Shown: in pieces, positions 16,851 through 25,545 of the stretch
How the letters are laid out: each line of letters opens with the position of its first letter
Position numbering within the stretch: the stretch's first letter is position 1
Origin: JBNKVT01 sp050299335
Lineage (GTDB): Bacteria > Pseudomonadota > Alphaproteobacteria > Rhodobacterales > Rhodobacteraceae
Length of the DNA: 64,000 bases
Reading direction: 5' to 3'
Assembly (NCBI GenBank): GCA_050299335.1
Contig: JBNKVT010000034.1
Coordinates: 78,728 to 142,727, forward strand
The notes under the pieces: generated by a model
What the model was told of the DNA's origin: nothing
Database searches by the model: none
What the model saw: only the letters and a program-made list of their open reading frames with translations
Translations under genes and position numbers: made by a program

Positions 16851-17531
16851 ATGAAATGCGCAATGAGGCTCCACATCGGCCGGTTCCTGCGTCTGCTGCT
16901 GCTCGCGGCGGGCCTGCCCGTTTCCGCCCTGGCCTGCGACATCGCCCTGGCGCTGACGGTGGATGTCTCCGGCTCGATCTCGCCGACGGAATATGATCTC
17001 CAGATGCAGGGCATGGCCGACGCCATGGAAGACCCGTCGATTGCCGACGCTTTGGTGGCGAACAAGATCGCCATCACGGTGGTTCAGTGGTCCGGGGTCG
17101 GGAGACAGGCGGTCTCGGTTCCCTGGGTACGGATCCGGAATACGGACGATCTGGCGGCGTTGATCGCCGGGATCCGGGAAGCGCCGCGTGAATGGCGGCA
17201 TTATTCGACGGCCATCGGCGACGCGCTGGACTTCACCGGAGCGCTCTTCGCCGACGCACCGATCTGTTCGCGCCGGGTGATCGACGTCTCGGGCGATGGG
17301 TTCTCGAACGAAGGCAGCTCGGTGACGGAGGCGCGGGCCCGGCTGATCGCCCAGGGCATCGTCATCAACGGGCTGGCGATCGAGAATGCAGTCGAGGGGC
17401 TGGCGGTCTATTACGGCAAGGACGTTGCCGGCGGCGAGGGCTCCTTCGTGCTGACGGCGTCGAGCTACCGGGACTATCCGCGCGCCATCCGCCGGAAATT
17501 GCTGAACGAGGTGGTAAGACCGGCCTCATGA
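16851..17531 (+). CDS. Secreted DUF1194 vWA-like protein, paralogue 1
   Basis: 226 residues if started at ATG 16851; ATG 16863 is an alternative and gives a tidier signal peptide. The signal peptide (FLRLLLLAAGLPVSALA) is followed by Cys-Asp. The DUF1194 domain starts with LTVDVSGSISPTEY, where DVSGS matches the vWA metal site, then MQGMADAM and VVQWSGVG. A second Cys precedes RRVIDVSGDG and could form a disulfide with the first. Function unknown; probably periplasmic ligand or metal-dependent binding. It is the first of three overlapping paralogues, and its stop overlaps the next start by ATGA. Confidence 0.85.
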   Translation: MKCAMRLHIGRFLRLLLLAAGLPVSALACDIALALTVDVSGSISPTEYDLQMQGMADAMEDPSIADALVANKIAITVVQWSGVGRQAVSVPWVRIRNTDDLAALIAGIREAPREWRHYSTAIGDALDFTGALFADAPICSRRVIDVSGDGFSNEGSSVTEARARLIAQGIVINGLAIENAVEGLAVYYGKDVAGGEGSFVLTASSYRDYPRAIRRKLLNEVVRPAS

Positions 17532-18190
17532 TCTGGAAGTCGCTGCTTGCCTCCGCCGCCATCTCGCTGGCGACCCTCGCCTCCGCACGGGCCTGCGACC
17601 TGGCGCTTGCGCTGGCGGTGGACGTCTCTGGCTCCATCGATCCGGTCGAGTACAGGTTCCAGATGCAGGGCATGGCCGATGCGCTGGAGGACCCCACGAT
17701 TGCCGACGCCCTGGTCCAGGGCAAGGTGGCGCTGAGCGTGATCCAGTGGTCGGGCGCGGGCGAACAGGTCCTGACCATCCCGTGGCGGCGTATGCTGAAC
17801 CCCCGCACCGTTGACGGTTTCGCCGGGCAGGTGCGCAGCGCCTCGCGCGAATGGAGCAACTCCAAAACCGCCATCGGCGATCTCATGAGCTTCGCCGCGG
17901 CGCAATTCGACCAGGTGCCCGATTGCCGCCGCCGGGTGATCGACATCTCCGGCGACGGGCAGAATAATGACGGGACCGAGCCAGCAGGCGCGCGCGTGCT
18001 CGCCGACAGTCGCGGGATCACCATCAACGGGCTGGCCATCGACCGGGTGGGACGCTCGGTGACCCAGTATTTCAAGCGCTATATCATCACCGGTCGCGAC
18101 GCCTTCGTGATCACCGCGACCGGCTATCGCGACTATCCCCGCGCCATCGAACTGAAGCTCTTCCGCGAAGTCCTGAGACCGTCATCGTGA
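17528..18190 (+). CDS. Secreted DUF1194 vWA-like protein, paralogue 2
   Basis: 220 residues from ATG 17528, overlapping the previous stop. The signal peptide (LLASAAISLATLASARA) is followed by Cys-Asp, then VDVSGSIDPVEYRFQMQGM with the vWA-type metal motif. VIQWSGAGEQ and CRRRVIDISGDGQNNDG match paralogue 1 position for position. The closing motif YRDYPRAIELKLFREV is also shared. It is closest to paralogue 1, so a local duplication is likely. The stop overlaps the next start by GTGA, suggesting translational coupling. Confidence 0.87.
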   Translation: MIWKSLLASAAISLATLASARACDLALALAVDVSGSIDPVEYRFQMQGMADALEDPTIADALVQGKVALSVIQWSGAGEQVLTIPWRRMLNPRTVDGFAGQVRSASREWSNSKTAIGDLMSFAAAQFDQVPDCRRRVIDISGDGQNNDGTEPAGARVLADSRGITINGLAIDRVGRSVTQYFKRYIITGRDAFVITATGYRDYPRAIELKLFREVLRPSS

Positions 18191-18879
18191 CCCCGAATGG
18201 CCGGAAGTCCTGCCTGTTGGGATGGGCGCTCCTCTATCTTGCCTCCGCCCTTCCTGCGCCGGCACAAACCTGCCGGCTGGCGCTGGTGCTGGCGCTCGAT
18301 GTGTCCTCGTCGGTGAACGAGAGCGAGTATCTGTTGCAGACCGAGGGGCTTGCGCGGGCGCTGGAGGATGAGGATGTTCAGAATGCCATCCTTCTGGATG
18401 GCGGATATGTGGCGCTCAGCGTCTTCGAATGGAGCGGGCGGCACGAGCAGGCCGAAATCCTGGCCTGGATGCGGGTCGAGACCTCTCAGGATCTGATCGT
18501 CGCCGCCAGCCGCATCCGCCACCATGGTCGGGCCATCGCCGGTTCGCTGACCGCCATCGGCAACGCGGCGGAATTCGCTGCCGGGCGCCTGGCAATCGCG
18601 CCGCAATGTGCGCGGCAGGTGATCGATATCTCGGGCGATGGAGTGACCAATGACGGGCTGCCAGTGCAAGCGGCGTATCTCGACCCGGCCTTCGCGGCGG
18701 TAACGGTGAACGGACTGGTGATCGGCACGGAAAGCAAGGTCCATGACCACTACCGGATGGCGGTCCTGCACGGGCCGGGCGCGTTTCTGGTCGAAGCGGC
18801 GGATTTCACCGATTTCGAGCGGGCCATGAAGGAAAAGCTGATCCGCGAGGCGGCGGTGTTCGAGGTGAGTTGGAGATGA
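18187..18879 (+). CDS. Secreted DUF1194 vWA-like protein, paralogue 3
   Basis: 230 residues from GTG 18187. The signal peptide (LGWALLYLASALPAPAQ) is followed by Thr-Cys-Arg. The metal motif is DVSSS rather than DVSGS, and the body is more diverged (FEWSGRHEQAEI, CARQVIDISGDGVTNDG). The conserved Cys pair is kept. It is the last of the cluster; 107 bp separate it from sseA. The divergence from paralogues 1 and 2 suggests an older duplication or a distinct partner. Confidence 0.84.
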   Translation: MTPNGRKSCLLGWALLYLASALPAPAQTCRLALVLALDVSSSVNESEYLLQTEGLARALEDEDVQNAILLDGGYVALSVFEWSGRHEQAEILAWMRVETSQDLIVAASRIRHHGRAIAGSLTAIGNAAEFAAGRLAIAPQCARQVIDISGDGVTNDGLPVQAAYLDPAFAAVTVNGLVIGTESKVHDHYRMAVLHGPGAFLVEAADFTDFERAMKEKLIREAAVFEVSWR

Positions 18880-18985
18880 AGCGATGCCTCCGGTCCGGGC
18901 ATCGGACGGCGCAACCCCGGCTTTCGCCGTTACGCGCGGGCCATTGCCGCTATACGGAGCGGCGCCGGAGGTGTAGACAGGCCCC

Positions 18986-19837
18986 ATGACCGACAGTGAC
19001 CCCACGCTCCTTGTGGATACCGGCTGGCTGGACCGGCATCTCGGCGATCCCGGGCTGACGGTGCTCGATGCCAGCTGGTACCTGCCGCAGGATCGGCGCG
19101 ACCCGAAGGCGGAATTCACCGGGGCCCATATCCCCGGTGCCCGCTACTTCGATATCGATGCCATCGCCGATCCCGATACCGATCTGCCCCATATGGTTCC
19201 GACACCTGAAGCCTTCGCCGAGGCGGTCTCGAAGATGGGCATCTCAACCGGCGACCAGGTGGTCGTCTATGATACGGCCGGGCTGATGGCCGCGCCGCGC
19301 GTCTGGTGGACTTTCCGGCTGTTCGGCCATGACCGGGTCGCCGTTCTCGATGGCGGTTTCCCGAAATGGCAGCGTGAGGGGCGCGGAGTGGAGACCGGGA
19401 TCACACCCTGCCCGCCGGGCCGATTTGCCGCCGGTTTCCGTCCCGGGCTCTGCGCCGATATGGCGGCGGTGACCGCCGCATCGCGCACCGGCGACCCGCA
19501 GATCGCCGATGCAAGGGGACCGGCCCGGTTTCGCGGCGAAGCGCCCGAGCCGCGCGAGGGACTGGCCCAGGGCCGCATCCCAGGCAGCCGCAACGTCTTT
19601 TTCGCCGATCTCGTCCGGTCCGACGGCACCGTGACGGACGCCGCTGAAATCCGCCGCCTGTTCGCCGATGCCGGGATCGACCTTTCCCGCCCGGTGATCA
19701 CCTCCTGTGGCTCGGGGATCACGGCGGCGGTGCTCAGCTTCGGGCTCGAACTGATCGGCCACCGGGCTCACGCGCTTTACGACGGGTCCTTCGCCGAATG
19801 GGGCCAGCCGGGTAAGGGGGGGATCGAAACCGGATGA
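18986..19837 (+). CDS. sseA: 3-mercaptopyruvate sulfurtransferase
   Basis: 283 residues, two rhodanese domains. The N-terminal inactive domain contains HIPGARYFDIDAIAD and DQVVVYDTAG. The C-terminal domain contains RIPGSRNVFF and the active loop SCGSGITA with nucleophile Cys241. The loop CGSGxTA is typical of mercaptopyruvate sulfurtransferases rather than thiosulfate sulfurtransferases (CRxGxTS type). It moves sulfur from 3-mercaptopyruvate to acceptors such as cyanide or thioredoxin, in cysteine catabolism. It overlaps the next gene by ATGA. Confidence 0.92.
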   Translation: MTDSDPTLLVDTGWLDRHLGDPGLTVLDASWYLPQDRRDPKAEFTGAHIPGARYFDIDAIADPDTDLPHMVPTPEAFAEAVSKMGISTGDQVVVYDTAGLMAAPRVWWTFRLFGHDRVAVLDGGFPKWQREGRGVETGITPCPPGRFAAGFRPGLCADMAAVTAASRTGDPQIADARGPARFRGEAPEPREGLAQGRIPGSRNVFFADLVRSDGTVTDAAEIRRLFADAGIDLSRPVITSCGSGITAAVLSFGLELIGHRAHALYDGSFAEWGQPGKGGIETG

Positions 19838-20391
19838 CCAGCGCCGCCCCCGGAGACGAGATCGCCTATACGGTCACCTATCTGGAAATGACCGCCCGGC
19901 CCTCCTATCCTCGCCCCTCGCTGCCCCCCGGCCCGCCCACGGCCCTCATCGCCGCCGAGAAACCACCCGTCTGGTACTTCCTCGCTCTCTATGACGCCGT
20001 CGGGGCGGATTACGAATGGACCGACAGGCACGAGGACGCTCCGGACGAACTGGAGGCATTCCTCCACGACCGGGAGGTCACGCTTTATACACTGATGCGC
20101 ACCGGCTGGCCGGCGGGGTTCTTCTTGCTCGATACCCGCGATCCGGGGATCTGCGATCTGGCCTATTTCGGGCTCACGCCCGAGGCAATCGGCTTGAACC
20201 TCGGCACGTATCTGCTACAGACCGCCATATATGCGGCCTGGGACCAGAACGGCGTCGAGAAGGTGACGGTGAACACCAATTCCCTCGACCACCCGCGCGC
20301 CCTGCCGCTCTATCAGAAATCCGGTTTCTCGCCGGTCCGTCAGGAGCAATTGTCGCGTGTGCTGACCCGCCCCCGCGACATCCGCCCATAG
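19834..20391 (+). CDS. GNAT family N-acetyltransferase
   Basis: 185 residues, overlapping sseA by ATGA. The acetyl-CoA-binding half is recognisable as LAYFGLTPEAIGLNLGTYLL. This is followed by the GNAT strand-helix VEKVTVNTNSLDHPRALPLY and QKSGFSPV. The N-terminal half (DEIAYTVTYLEMTARP) is typical of a Rhodobacterales subgroup with no known substrate. Translational coupling to the sulfurtransferase and proximity to the aminotransferase suggest an amino-acid-related substrate, but this is inference. Confidence 0.8.
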   Translation: MTSAAPGDEIAYTVTYLEMTARPSYPRPSLPPGPPTALIAAEKPPVWYFLALYDAVGADYEWTDRHEDAPDELEAFLHDREVTLYTLMRTGWPAGFFLLDTRDPGICDLAYFGLTPEAIGLNLGTYLLQTAIYAAWDQNGVEKVTVNTNSLDHPRALPLYQKSGFSPVRQEQLSRVLTRPRDIRP

Positions 20392-20401
20392 GAGGGGCAT
20401 C

Positions 20402-21586
20402 ATGCTCAAGAACCTCACTCCGCAGCCGCCCGACAAGATCATCCAGCTGATCGGCATGTATGCCGAGGACCCCCGCACCGACAAGATCGACCTCGGGGTC
20501 GGGGTCTACAAGGACGAGAACGGCAAGACCCCGGTGATGCGGGCGGTCAAGGCCGCCGAAAAGCGGCTGTTGGAGGCGCAGCAGAGCAAGTCCTATGTCG
20601 GCCTCCTTGGCGATCTCGGCTTCGTCGCCGCCATGCGCGATCTGGTCTTCGGGCCGGGTGTCCTGTCCGACCGGATCACCGGGGCGCAGACCCCGGGCGG
20701 GACCGGGGCGATCCGGCAATTGCTGGAACTGGTCAAGCTGGCCGATCCCAGCGCCACGGTCTGGCTGAGCGACCCGACCTGGCCGAACCATCCGGCCATC
20801 GTGAAATATCTCGACATCCCGACCCGCTCCTACCGCTATTTTGACAACGCCACCCGCGGCGTCGATTTCGACGGCATGAAGGCCGATCTGGCCGGGATCG
20901 GGCCGGGCGACGTCATCATGCTGCATGGCTGCTGCCACAACCCGACCGGCGCCAACCTGACGCTGGAACAGTGGCACGAGATCACCGATCTGATCGTCGA
21001 AAAGGGGGCCACCCCGATGATCGACCTTGCCTATCAGGGCTTCGGCGACGGTCTGGACGAAGACGTGGCCGGGGTCCGGCACATGGCCTCGAAGGTGCCG
21101 CAGATGCTTCTGGCGGCGAGTTGTTCGAAGAATTTCGGCCTCTACCGCGACCGGGTGGGCGCGGCCTTCGCGCTGGTGCCGGATGCCGAGACGCTGGCGC
21201 TGACCAAGGGCGCGATGACGGCGCTCAACCGGCTGAATTTCTCCTTCCCGCCGGATCACGGGGCGAAAGTGGTCGAGATCATCCTCAATGACCCCGACCT
21301 CCGCGCCGACTGGCAGGCCGAACTGGAGGAAATGCGGACCCGGATGCTGAGCCTCCGCGAGGGGCTGGCGGCGGAGCTGCGCCGCGAAACCAACTCCGAC
21401 CGCTTCGACTTCATCAAGGAGCATCGGGGCATGTTCTCGCGCCTCGGCGCCCCCGAAGACAAGGTGGTCAAGATGCGCGAAGAGGACGGCATCTACATGG
21501 TCGGCGATTCGCGCTTCAACGTCGCAGGCCTGCCAGGCGACAAGCTCGACAAGCTGGCAAAGGCCATCGTCGCCGCCGGGATATGA
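20402..21586 (+). CDS. Class I aspartate/aromatic aminotransferase
   Basis: 394 residues. The start follows an AGGAGGGG ribosome site. Features of the AspC/TyrB group are present: IDLGVGVYKDENGKTPVMRAV, TPGGTGAIRQL, HGCCHNPTGANLTLEQW, and the PLP-binding lysine in SCSKNFGLYRDRVGA (Lys243). A near-C-terminal RFNVAGL carries the substrate carboxylate-binding Arg. It transaminates aspartate, tyrosine or phenylalanine with 2-oxoglutarate in the cytoplasm. The next gene starts inside its stop codon. Confidence 0.93.
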   Translation: MLKNLTPQPPDKIIQLIGMYAEDPRTDKIDLGVGVYKDENGKTPVMRAVKAAEKRLLEAQQSKSYVGLLGDLGFVAAMRDLVFGPGVLSDRITGAQTPGGTGAIRQLLELVKLADPSATVWLSDPTWPNHPAIVKYLDIPTRSYRYFDNATRGVDFDGMKADLAGIGPGDVIMLHGCCHNPTGANLTLEQWHEITDLIVEKGATPMIDLAYQGFGDGLDEDVAGVRHMASKVPQMLLAASCSKNFGLYRDRVGAAFALVPDAETLALTKGAMTALNRLNFSFPPDHGAKVVEIILNDPDLRADWQAELEEMRTRMLSLREGLAAELRRETNSDRFDFIKEHRGMFSRLGAPEDKVVKMREEDGIYMVGDSRFNVAGLPGDKLDKLAKAIVAAGI

Positions 21587-22479
21587 TTGTCGTCGGGCCG
21601 GAGGTAGAAGACCGGCTCGACTGGCTGTCGGTGATCGGCGCCCTTGAGGACGGCCACCGTCGCCCCCGCCCTGGCATCGCCGACGCCTTCGTCTCGAACG
21701 GTGACGACACAATCCTCACCCGGGCCGCCCGAATCGAGGGGCTGGGAGGGGCAGTGAAATCCGTCACCGTCAGGCCCGGCAACGTGGCGCGCGGCTTGCC
21801 TTCGGTCCACGGCGCGATGCTGCTCTTTTCCGAAGAAACCGGGGCTGTCGAGGCGGTCATCGACAGCGCCCTCGTCACCAAATGGAAAACCGCCGCCGAT
21901 TCCGTCCTCGGGGCCAAGCTCCTCGCCGCCCGCCAGGACCGCCTGCTGATCATCGGAGCCGGTTCCGTCGCCCGCTCGCTGATAGAAGCCTACCGGGCGC
22001 AGTTTCCGGGCATCGATATCCGGATCTGGAACCGCACCCTTGCCCGCGCCGAAGCCCTGGCCGCCGAGACCGGCGCGGCGCGCGCCGGGACGCTGCCCGA
22101 CGCGGTCGCCGAGGCCGACATCATCGCCACCGCCACCCTGTCGAAAGAGCCTGTGCTGCATGGCGACTGGCTGCGCCCGGGCCAGCATCTCGACCTGATC
22201 GGCGCCTATCGCGCCGATATGCGCGAGGCGGATGACGCGGCGCTGCTGCGGTCGCGGATCTTCGTCGACAGCCGGGAGACCACGCTCCACCACATCGGCG
22301 AACTGAAGACCCCGCTCGAGGCAGGTGTGATCACCGAGGCCGAGATCAGGGGCGATCTTTTCGATCTGGTTGCCGGACGTGCCGGTCGGACGGATCCGGG
22401 CGAGATCACGCTCTTCAAGAATGGCGGCGGGGCGCATCTGGATCTGATGACCGGCCGCGCGATTCTGGCAGCCCTGTAG
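21583..22479 (+). CDS. Ornithine cyclodeaminase/mu-crystallin family protein
   Basis: 298 residues, ATG overlapping the aminotransferase stop. An N-terminal substrate domain includes GAVKSVTVRPGN and the short stretch VTKWKTAADSVLGAKLLA. A Rossmann NAD(P) domain follows with the glycine motif LIIGAGSVARSLIEAY and IWNRTLARAEALA. Members deaminate ornithine to proline or act as imine reductases and alanine, lysine or pipecolate-type dehydrogenases, so the exact substrate is open. Coupling with an aminotransferase suggests a cyclic imine from an amino acid. It is followed 18 bp later by repeat copy B. Confidence 0.87.
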   Translation: MIVVGPEVEDRLDWLSVIGALEDGHRRPRPGIADAFVSNGDDTILTRAARIEGLGGAVKSVTVRPGNVARGLPSVHGAMLLFSEETGAVEAVIDSALVTKWKTAADSVLGAKLLAARQDRLLIIGAGSVARSLIEAYRAQFPGIDIRIWNRTLARAEALAAETGAARAGTLPDAVAEADIIATATLSKEPVLHGDWLRPGQHLDLIGAYRADMREADDAALLRSRIFVDSRETTLHHIGELKTPLEAGVITEAEIRGDLFDLVAGRAGRTDPGEITLFKNGGGAHLDLMTGRAILAAL

Positions 22480-22497
22480 CGGTCCCGCCCCGGCGGC

Positions 22498-22610
22498 TAG
22501 AGCAAAACCGGATCAGATTGAATCAATCTGATCCTAGGATTTTGCTCAAGCCTATGAATCTGGACCAAAATTCTCTTTCAGACTGATCCAGTCTGAAACG
22601 ATTTTGGTCT
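22498..22610. repeat. Two-hairpin dispersed repeat, copy B
   Basis: 113 bp with the same boundaries as copy A at 13051. Hairpin I is perfect here: arm GGATCAGATTGA, one A, then its exact complement, inside AGCAAAA/TTTTGCT. Hairpin II: GACCAAAAT/ATTTTGGTC with inner TTTCAGACTG/CAGTCTGAAA and loop ATC. It lies between convergent genes (the cyclodeaminase-like gene and acs), so it could work as a bidirectional terminator. Confidence 0.87.
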
Positions 22611-22712
22611 AGGGCACATCGCGGCAATCGGATTCCAGGAACCGATTTTGGTTGCGCCCGGACCACGCGAGAGGTCCCCCGCCTAACCCCTGTCAAGTCT
22701 CAGGTGGCCGCG

Positions 22713-24662
22713 TCAGCCCCGGTTCATCCGGTTCTCGATCAGATCGTCGACGACCGAAGGATCGGCCAGGGTCGAGGTGTCGCCGAGGCTGCCATAGTCG
22801 TTTTCGGCGATCTTCCTGAGGATCCGCCGCATGATCTTGCCCGAGCGGGTCTTGGGCAGGCCAGGCGCCCATTGGATCAGGTCGGGCTTGGCGATGGGGC
22901 CGATCTCGGAACGGACCCAGACCTCGAGCTCTTTCCTCAGCTCGTCGGAGGGCTCGTTGCCCGACATCAGGGTGACATAGGCGTAGATGCCCTGGCCCTT
23001 GATGTTGTGCGGATAGCCGACCACGGCGCTTTCGGCGACCTTCGGGTGAGCGACCAGCGCACTTTCGATCTCGGCGGTGCCCATGCGGTGGCCCGAGACG
23101 TTGAGCACGTCATCCACCCGGCCGGTAATCCAGTAATAGCCGTCCTTGTCGCGGCGGCAGCCGTCGCCGGAGAAATAGTAGCCCTTGTAATCGGCGAAAT
23201 AGGTCTTCACGAAACGCTCGTGGTTGCGGAAGACCGTACGCATCTGGCCGGGCCAGCTGTCCTTGAAAGCCAGCACGCCCTCGGCCTCGGTCGTGGTGAT
23301 CTCGGCCCCGGTTTGCGGGTCGAGGATAACCGGCTGGGCGCCGAAGAACGGGAAGGTGGCCGAGCCGGGCTTGGTGGCGATGGCACCCGGCAGCGGGGTT
23401 AGAAGGTGGCCGCCGGTTTCGGTCTGCCACCAGGTGTCGACGATGGGGCATTTGCCCTTGCCGACGACGGTGTTGTACCAGTTCCAGGCCTCGGGGTTGA
23501 TCGGCTCGCCGACGGTGCCGAGGACCTTCAGCGACGACATGTCGGCCTTCTCGACGAAATGATCGCCGAGACCCATCAGCGCCCGGATCGCGGTCGGGGC
23601 GGTGTAGAACTGGTTGACCTTGTGCTTCTCGATCACCTGCCAGAAGCGCGAGGCATCGGGATAGGTCGGCACGCCTTCGAACATCAGCGTGGTGGCGCCA
23701 TTGGCCAGCGGGCCGTAGACGATATAGGAGTGGCCCGTCACCCAGCCGACATCGGCGGTGCACCAGAAGATGTCGCCGTCATGGTAGTCGAAGACAAGCT
23801 GGTGGGTCATCGCGGCATAAAGCAGGTAGCCGCCGGTGGTATGGACCACGCCCTTCGGCGTGCCGGTGGAGCCTGAGGTGTAGAGGATGAACAGCGGGTC
23901 CTCGGCGCCCATTTCCTCGACCGGGCAATCGGCCGGGACCTTCGCCGCCATTTCGTCGAGCCAGAAATCGCGGCCTTCCTTGAAGGTGACATCGCCGCCG
24001 GTGCGGCGCACGACCAGGCATTTGGTATCGCCTCCAAGACTGTCGAGCGCCTTGTCGGCATTGGCCTTCAGGGGCGTGTTGCGACCGCCGCGCGGCGCCT
24101 GGTCGGCGGTGACAACGAGCACCGCTTCGGCGTCCTTGACCCGGCTCGCCAGCGCATCGGCCGAGAAGCCGCCGAAGACGATGGAATGGATGGCGCCGAT
24201 CCTTGTGCAGGCCAGCATCGCATAGGCGGCCTCGGGGATCATCGGCATGTAGAGGACGACGCGGTCGCCGCGCCTGACACCGAGGTCCTTCATCACGTTC
24301 GCCATCCGGCAGACTTCCTCGTGAAGCTGGCGGTAGGTGATGTGCAGCGCCTCGGCGTTCGGATCGTCAGGTTCCCAGATGATCGCGGTCTGGTCGCCGC
24401 GGGTGGCCAGGTGCCGGTCGATGCAATTGGCCGAGACGTTCAAAGTGCCGTCCTCGAACCATTTGATCGAGACATCCGGATAGGTGAATGTCGTGTTCTT
24501 CACCTTTGAATACGGCTTGATCCAGTCCAGCCGCTTGCCTTCCCGGCCCCAGAACGCTTCGGGGTCGGTCACCGATTCGGCATACATCGCGTCGTATTTC
24601 GCCCGGTCGATATGCGCCTTGGCGACAAATTCGGCTGAGGGCGGATAGATTTCGTCCGTCAT
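22713..24662 (-). CDS. acs: Acetyl-CoA synthetase
   Basis: 649 residues, full family length. AMP-binding core motifs: LFILYTSGSTGTPKGVVHTT, DTWWQTETGGHLLTP and YYFSGDGCRRDKDGYYWITG. The C-terminal lysine motif KTRSGKIMRRILRKIA contains the lysine that adenylates acetate and is commonly acetylated to switch the enzyme off. It converts acetate, ATP and CoA to acetyl-CoA through acetyl-AMP. It is the last gene after a complete ABC importer on the same strand (112-bp gap), with a short-chain acyl regulator at the other end of the cluster. Propionate or another short acid could also be a substrate. Confidence 0.95.
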   Translation of the reverse strand: MTDEIYPPSAEFVAKAHIDRAKYDAMYAESVTDPEAFWGREGKRLDWIKPYSKVKNTTFTYPDVSIKWFEDGTLNVSANCIDRHLATRGDQTAIIWEPDDPNAEALHITYRQLHEEVCRMANVMKDLGVRRGDRVVLYMPMIPEAAYAMLACTRIGAIHSIVFGGFSADALASRVKDAEAVLVVTADQAPRGGRNTPLKANADKALDSLGGDTKCLVVRRTGGDVTFKEGRDFWLDEMAAKVPADCPVEEMGAEDPLFILYTSGSTGTPKGVVHTTGGYLLYAAMTHQLVFDYHDGDIFWCTADVGWVTGHSYIVYGPLANGATTLMFEGVPTYPDASRFWQVIEKHKVNQFYTAPTAIRALMGLGDHFVEKADMSSLKVLGTVGEPINPEAWNWYNTVVGKGKCPIVDTWWQTETGGHLLTPLPGAIATKPGSATFPFFGAQPVILDPQTGAEITTTEAEGVLAFKDSWPGQMRTVFRNHERFVKTYFADYKGYYFSGDGCRRDKDGYYWITGRVDDVLNVSGHRMGTAEIESALVAHPKVAESAVVGYPHNIKGQGIYAYVTLMSGNEPSDELRKELEVWVRSEIGPIAKPDLIQWAPGLPKTRSGKIMRRILRKIAENDYGSLGDTSTLADPSVVDDLIENRMNRG

Positions 24663-24774
24663 TTTGCACTCATCCCTGTGTGTTATTGCCCACCGTCACC
24701 CCGAGCGCGCGGGATGCGGCAGATCTTGAATTGCGGCGCCGGTATACGGGACAAATCCCGCAACGATGCGGCGG

Positions 24775-25545
24775 TCAGATGGCGAGATATTCCTCGCGCA
24801 GCTGCTCGTTGTCCAGAACCTCCTGCGCGGTGCCGTCAAAGACGACCTGCCCCATGTCGAGGATCACCGCACGATCGGCCAGTTTCAGGGCCGCTACGGC
24901 GTTCTGTTCGACGATGATCGTGGTGATGCCGAAGCTCTTGATTTCGGCCAGGGTGCGTTCGATCTCCTGCACGATCACCGGGGCGAGGCCTTCATAGGGC
25001 TCGTCCAGCAACAGGAGCTTGACGTCGCGGGCCAGCGCCCGGCCGATGGCCAGCATCTGCTGTTCGCCGCCCGACAGGGTGACGCCTTCCTGCTTGCGAC
25101 GCTCGCCGAGGCGCGGGAACAGCTCGTAGATGCGTTCCGGCGACCAGCCTTTCGGCGGGGCGATCTGCGCCAGTTGCAGGTTTTCCTCGACCGTCAGACC
25201 GGGAATGATCCGGCGATCCTCGGGCACGAGGGCCACCCCACTCTGGGCGGCCTGATAGGATTTCATGGAATGGAGCGGCTGGTGGTCCAGCCAGACCTCG
25301 CCATGGGTCAGCGCCGGGCTGCCCACCTGCGCGATGGTGCGCAAGGTCGAGGTCTTGCCAGCGCCGTTGCGGCCCAGAAGGGCGAGAATTTCACCTTCGT
25401 GAATGTTGAAGCTGACGCCCTGGACAATATAGCTTTCGCCGTAATAGGCGTGGATGTCCCAGACCGAGCAATAGGCCGGCTCCGTGCGGTCGATATGGCC
25501 CTTGAGGCCGGGCGCGTCATGTGCGGGATCGGGATTGGTGCTCAT
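24775..25545 (-). CDS. Branched-chain-type ABC transporter ATP-binding protein (LivF-like)
   Basis: 256 residues. Walker A LLGRNGAGKTSTLRTI, signature LSGGEQQMLAIGRAL, Walker B KLLLLDEPYEGLAP. The N-terminus has about 28 extra residues (STNPDPAHDAPGLKGHIDRT) before the usual LivF start. It is the second ATPase of a hydrophobic-amino-acid-transporter family (HAAT) importer and overlaps the first by ATGA. Family members import branched-chain amino acids, urea, amides or carboxylates. Here acs and an ScfR regulator argue for a short-chain carboxylate, but sequence alone cannot decide. Confidence 0.92.
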   Translation of the reverse strand: MSTNPDPAHDAPGLKGHIDRTEPAYCSVWDIHAYYGESYIVQGVSFNIHEGEILALLGRNGAGKTSTLRTIAQVGSPALTHGEVWLDHQPLHSMKSYQAAQSGVALVPEDRRIIPGLTVEENLQLAQIAPPKGWSPERIYELFPRLGERRKQEGVTLSGGEQQMLAIGRALARDVKLLLLDEPYEGLAPVIVQEIERTLAEIKSFGITTIIVEQNAVAALKLADRAVILDMGQVVFDGTAQEVLDNEQLREEYLAI

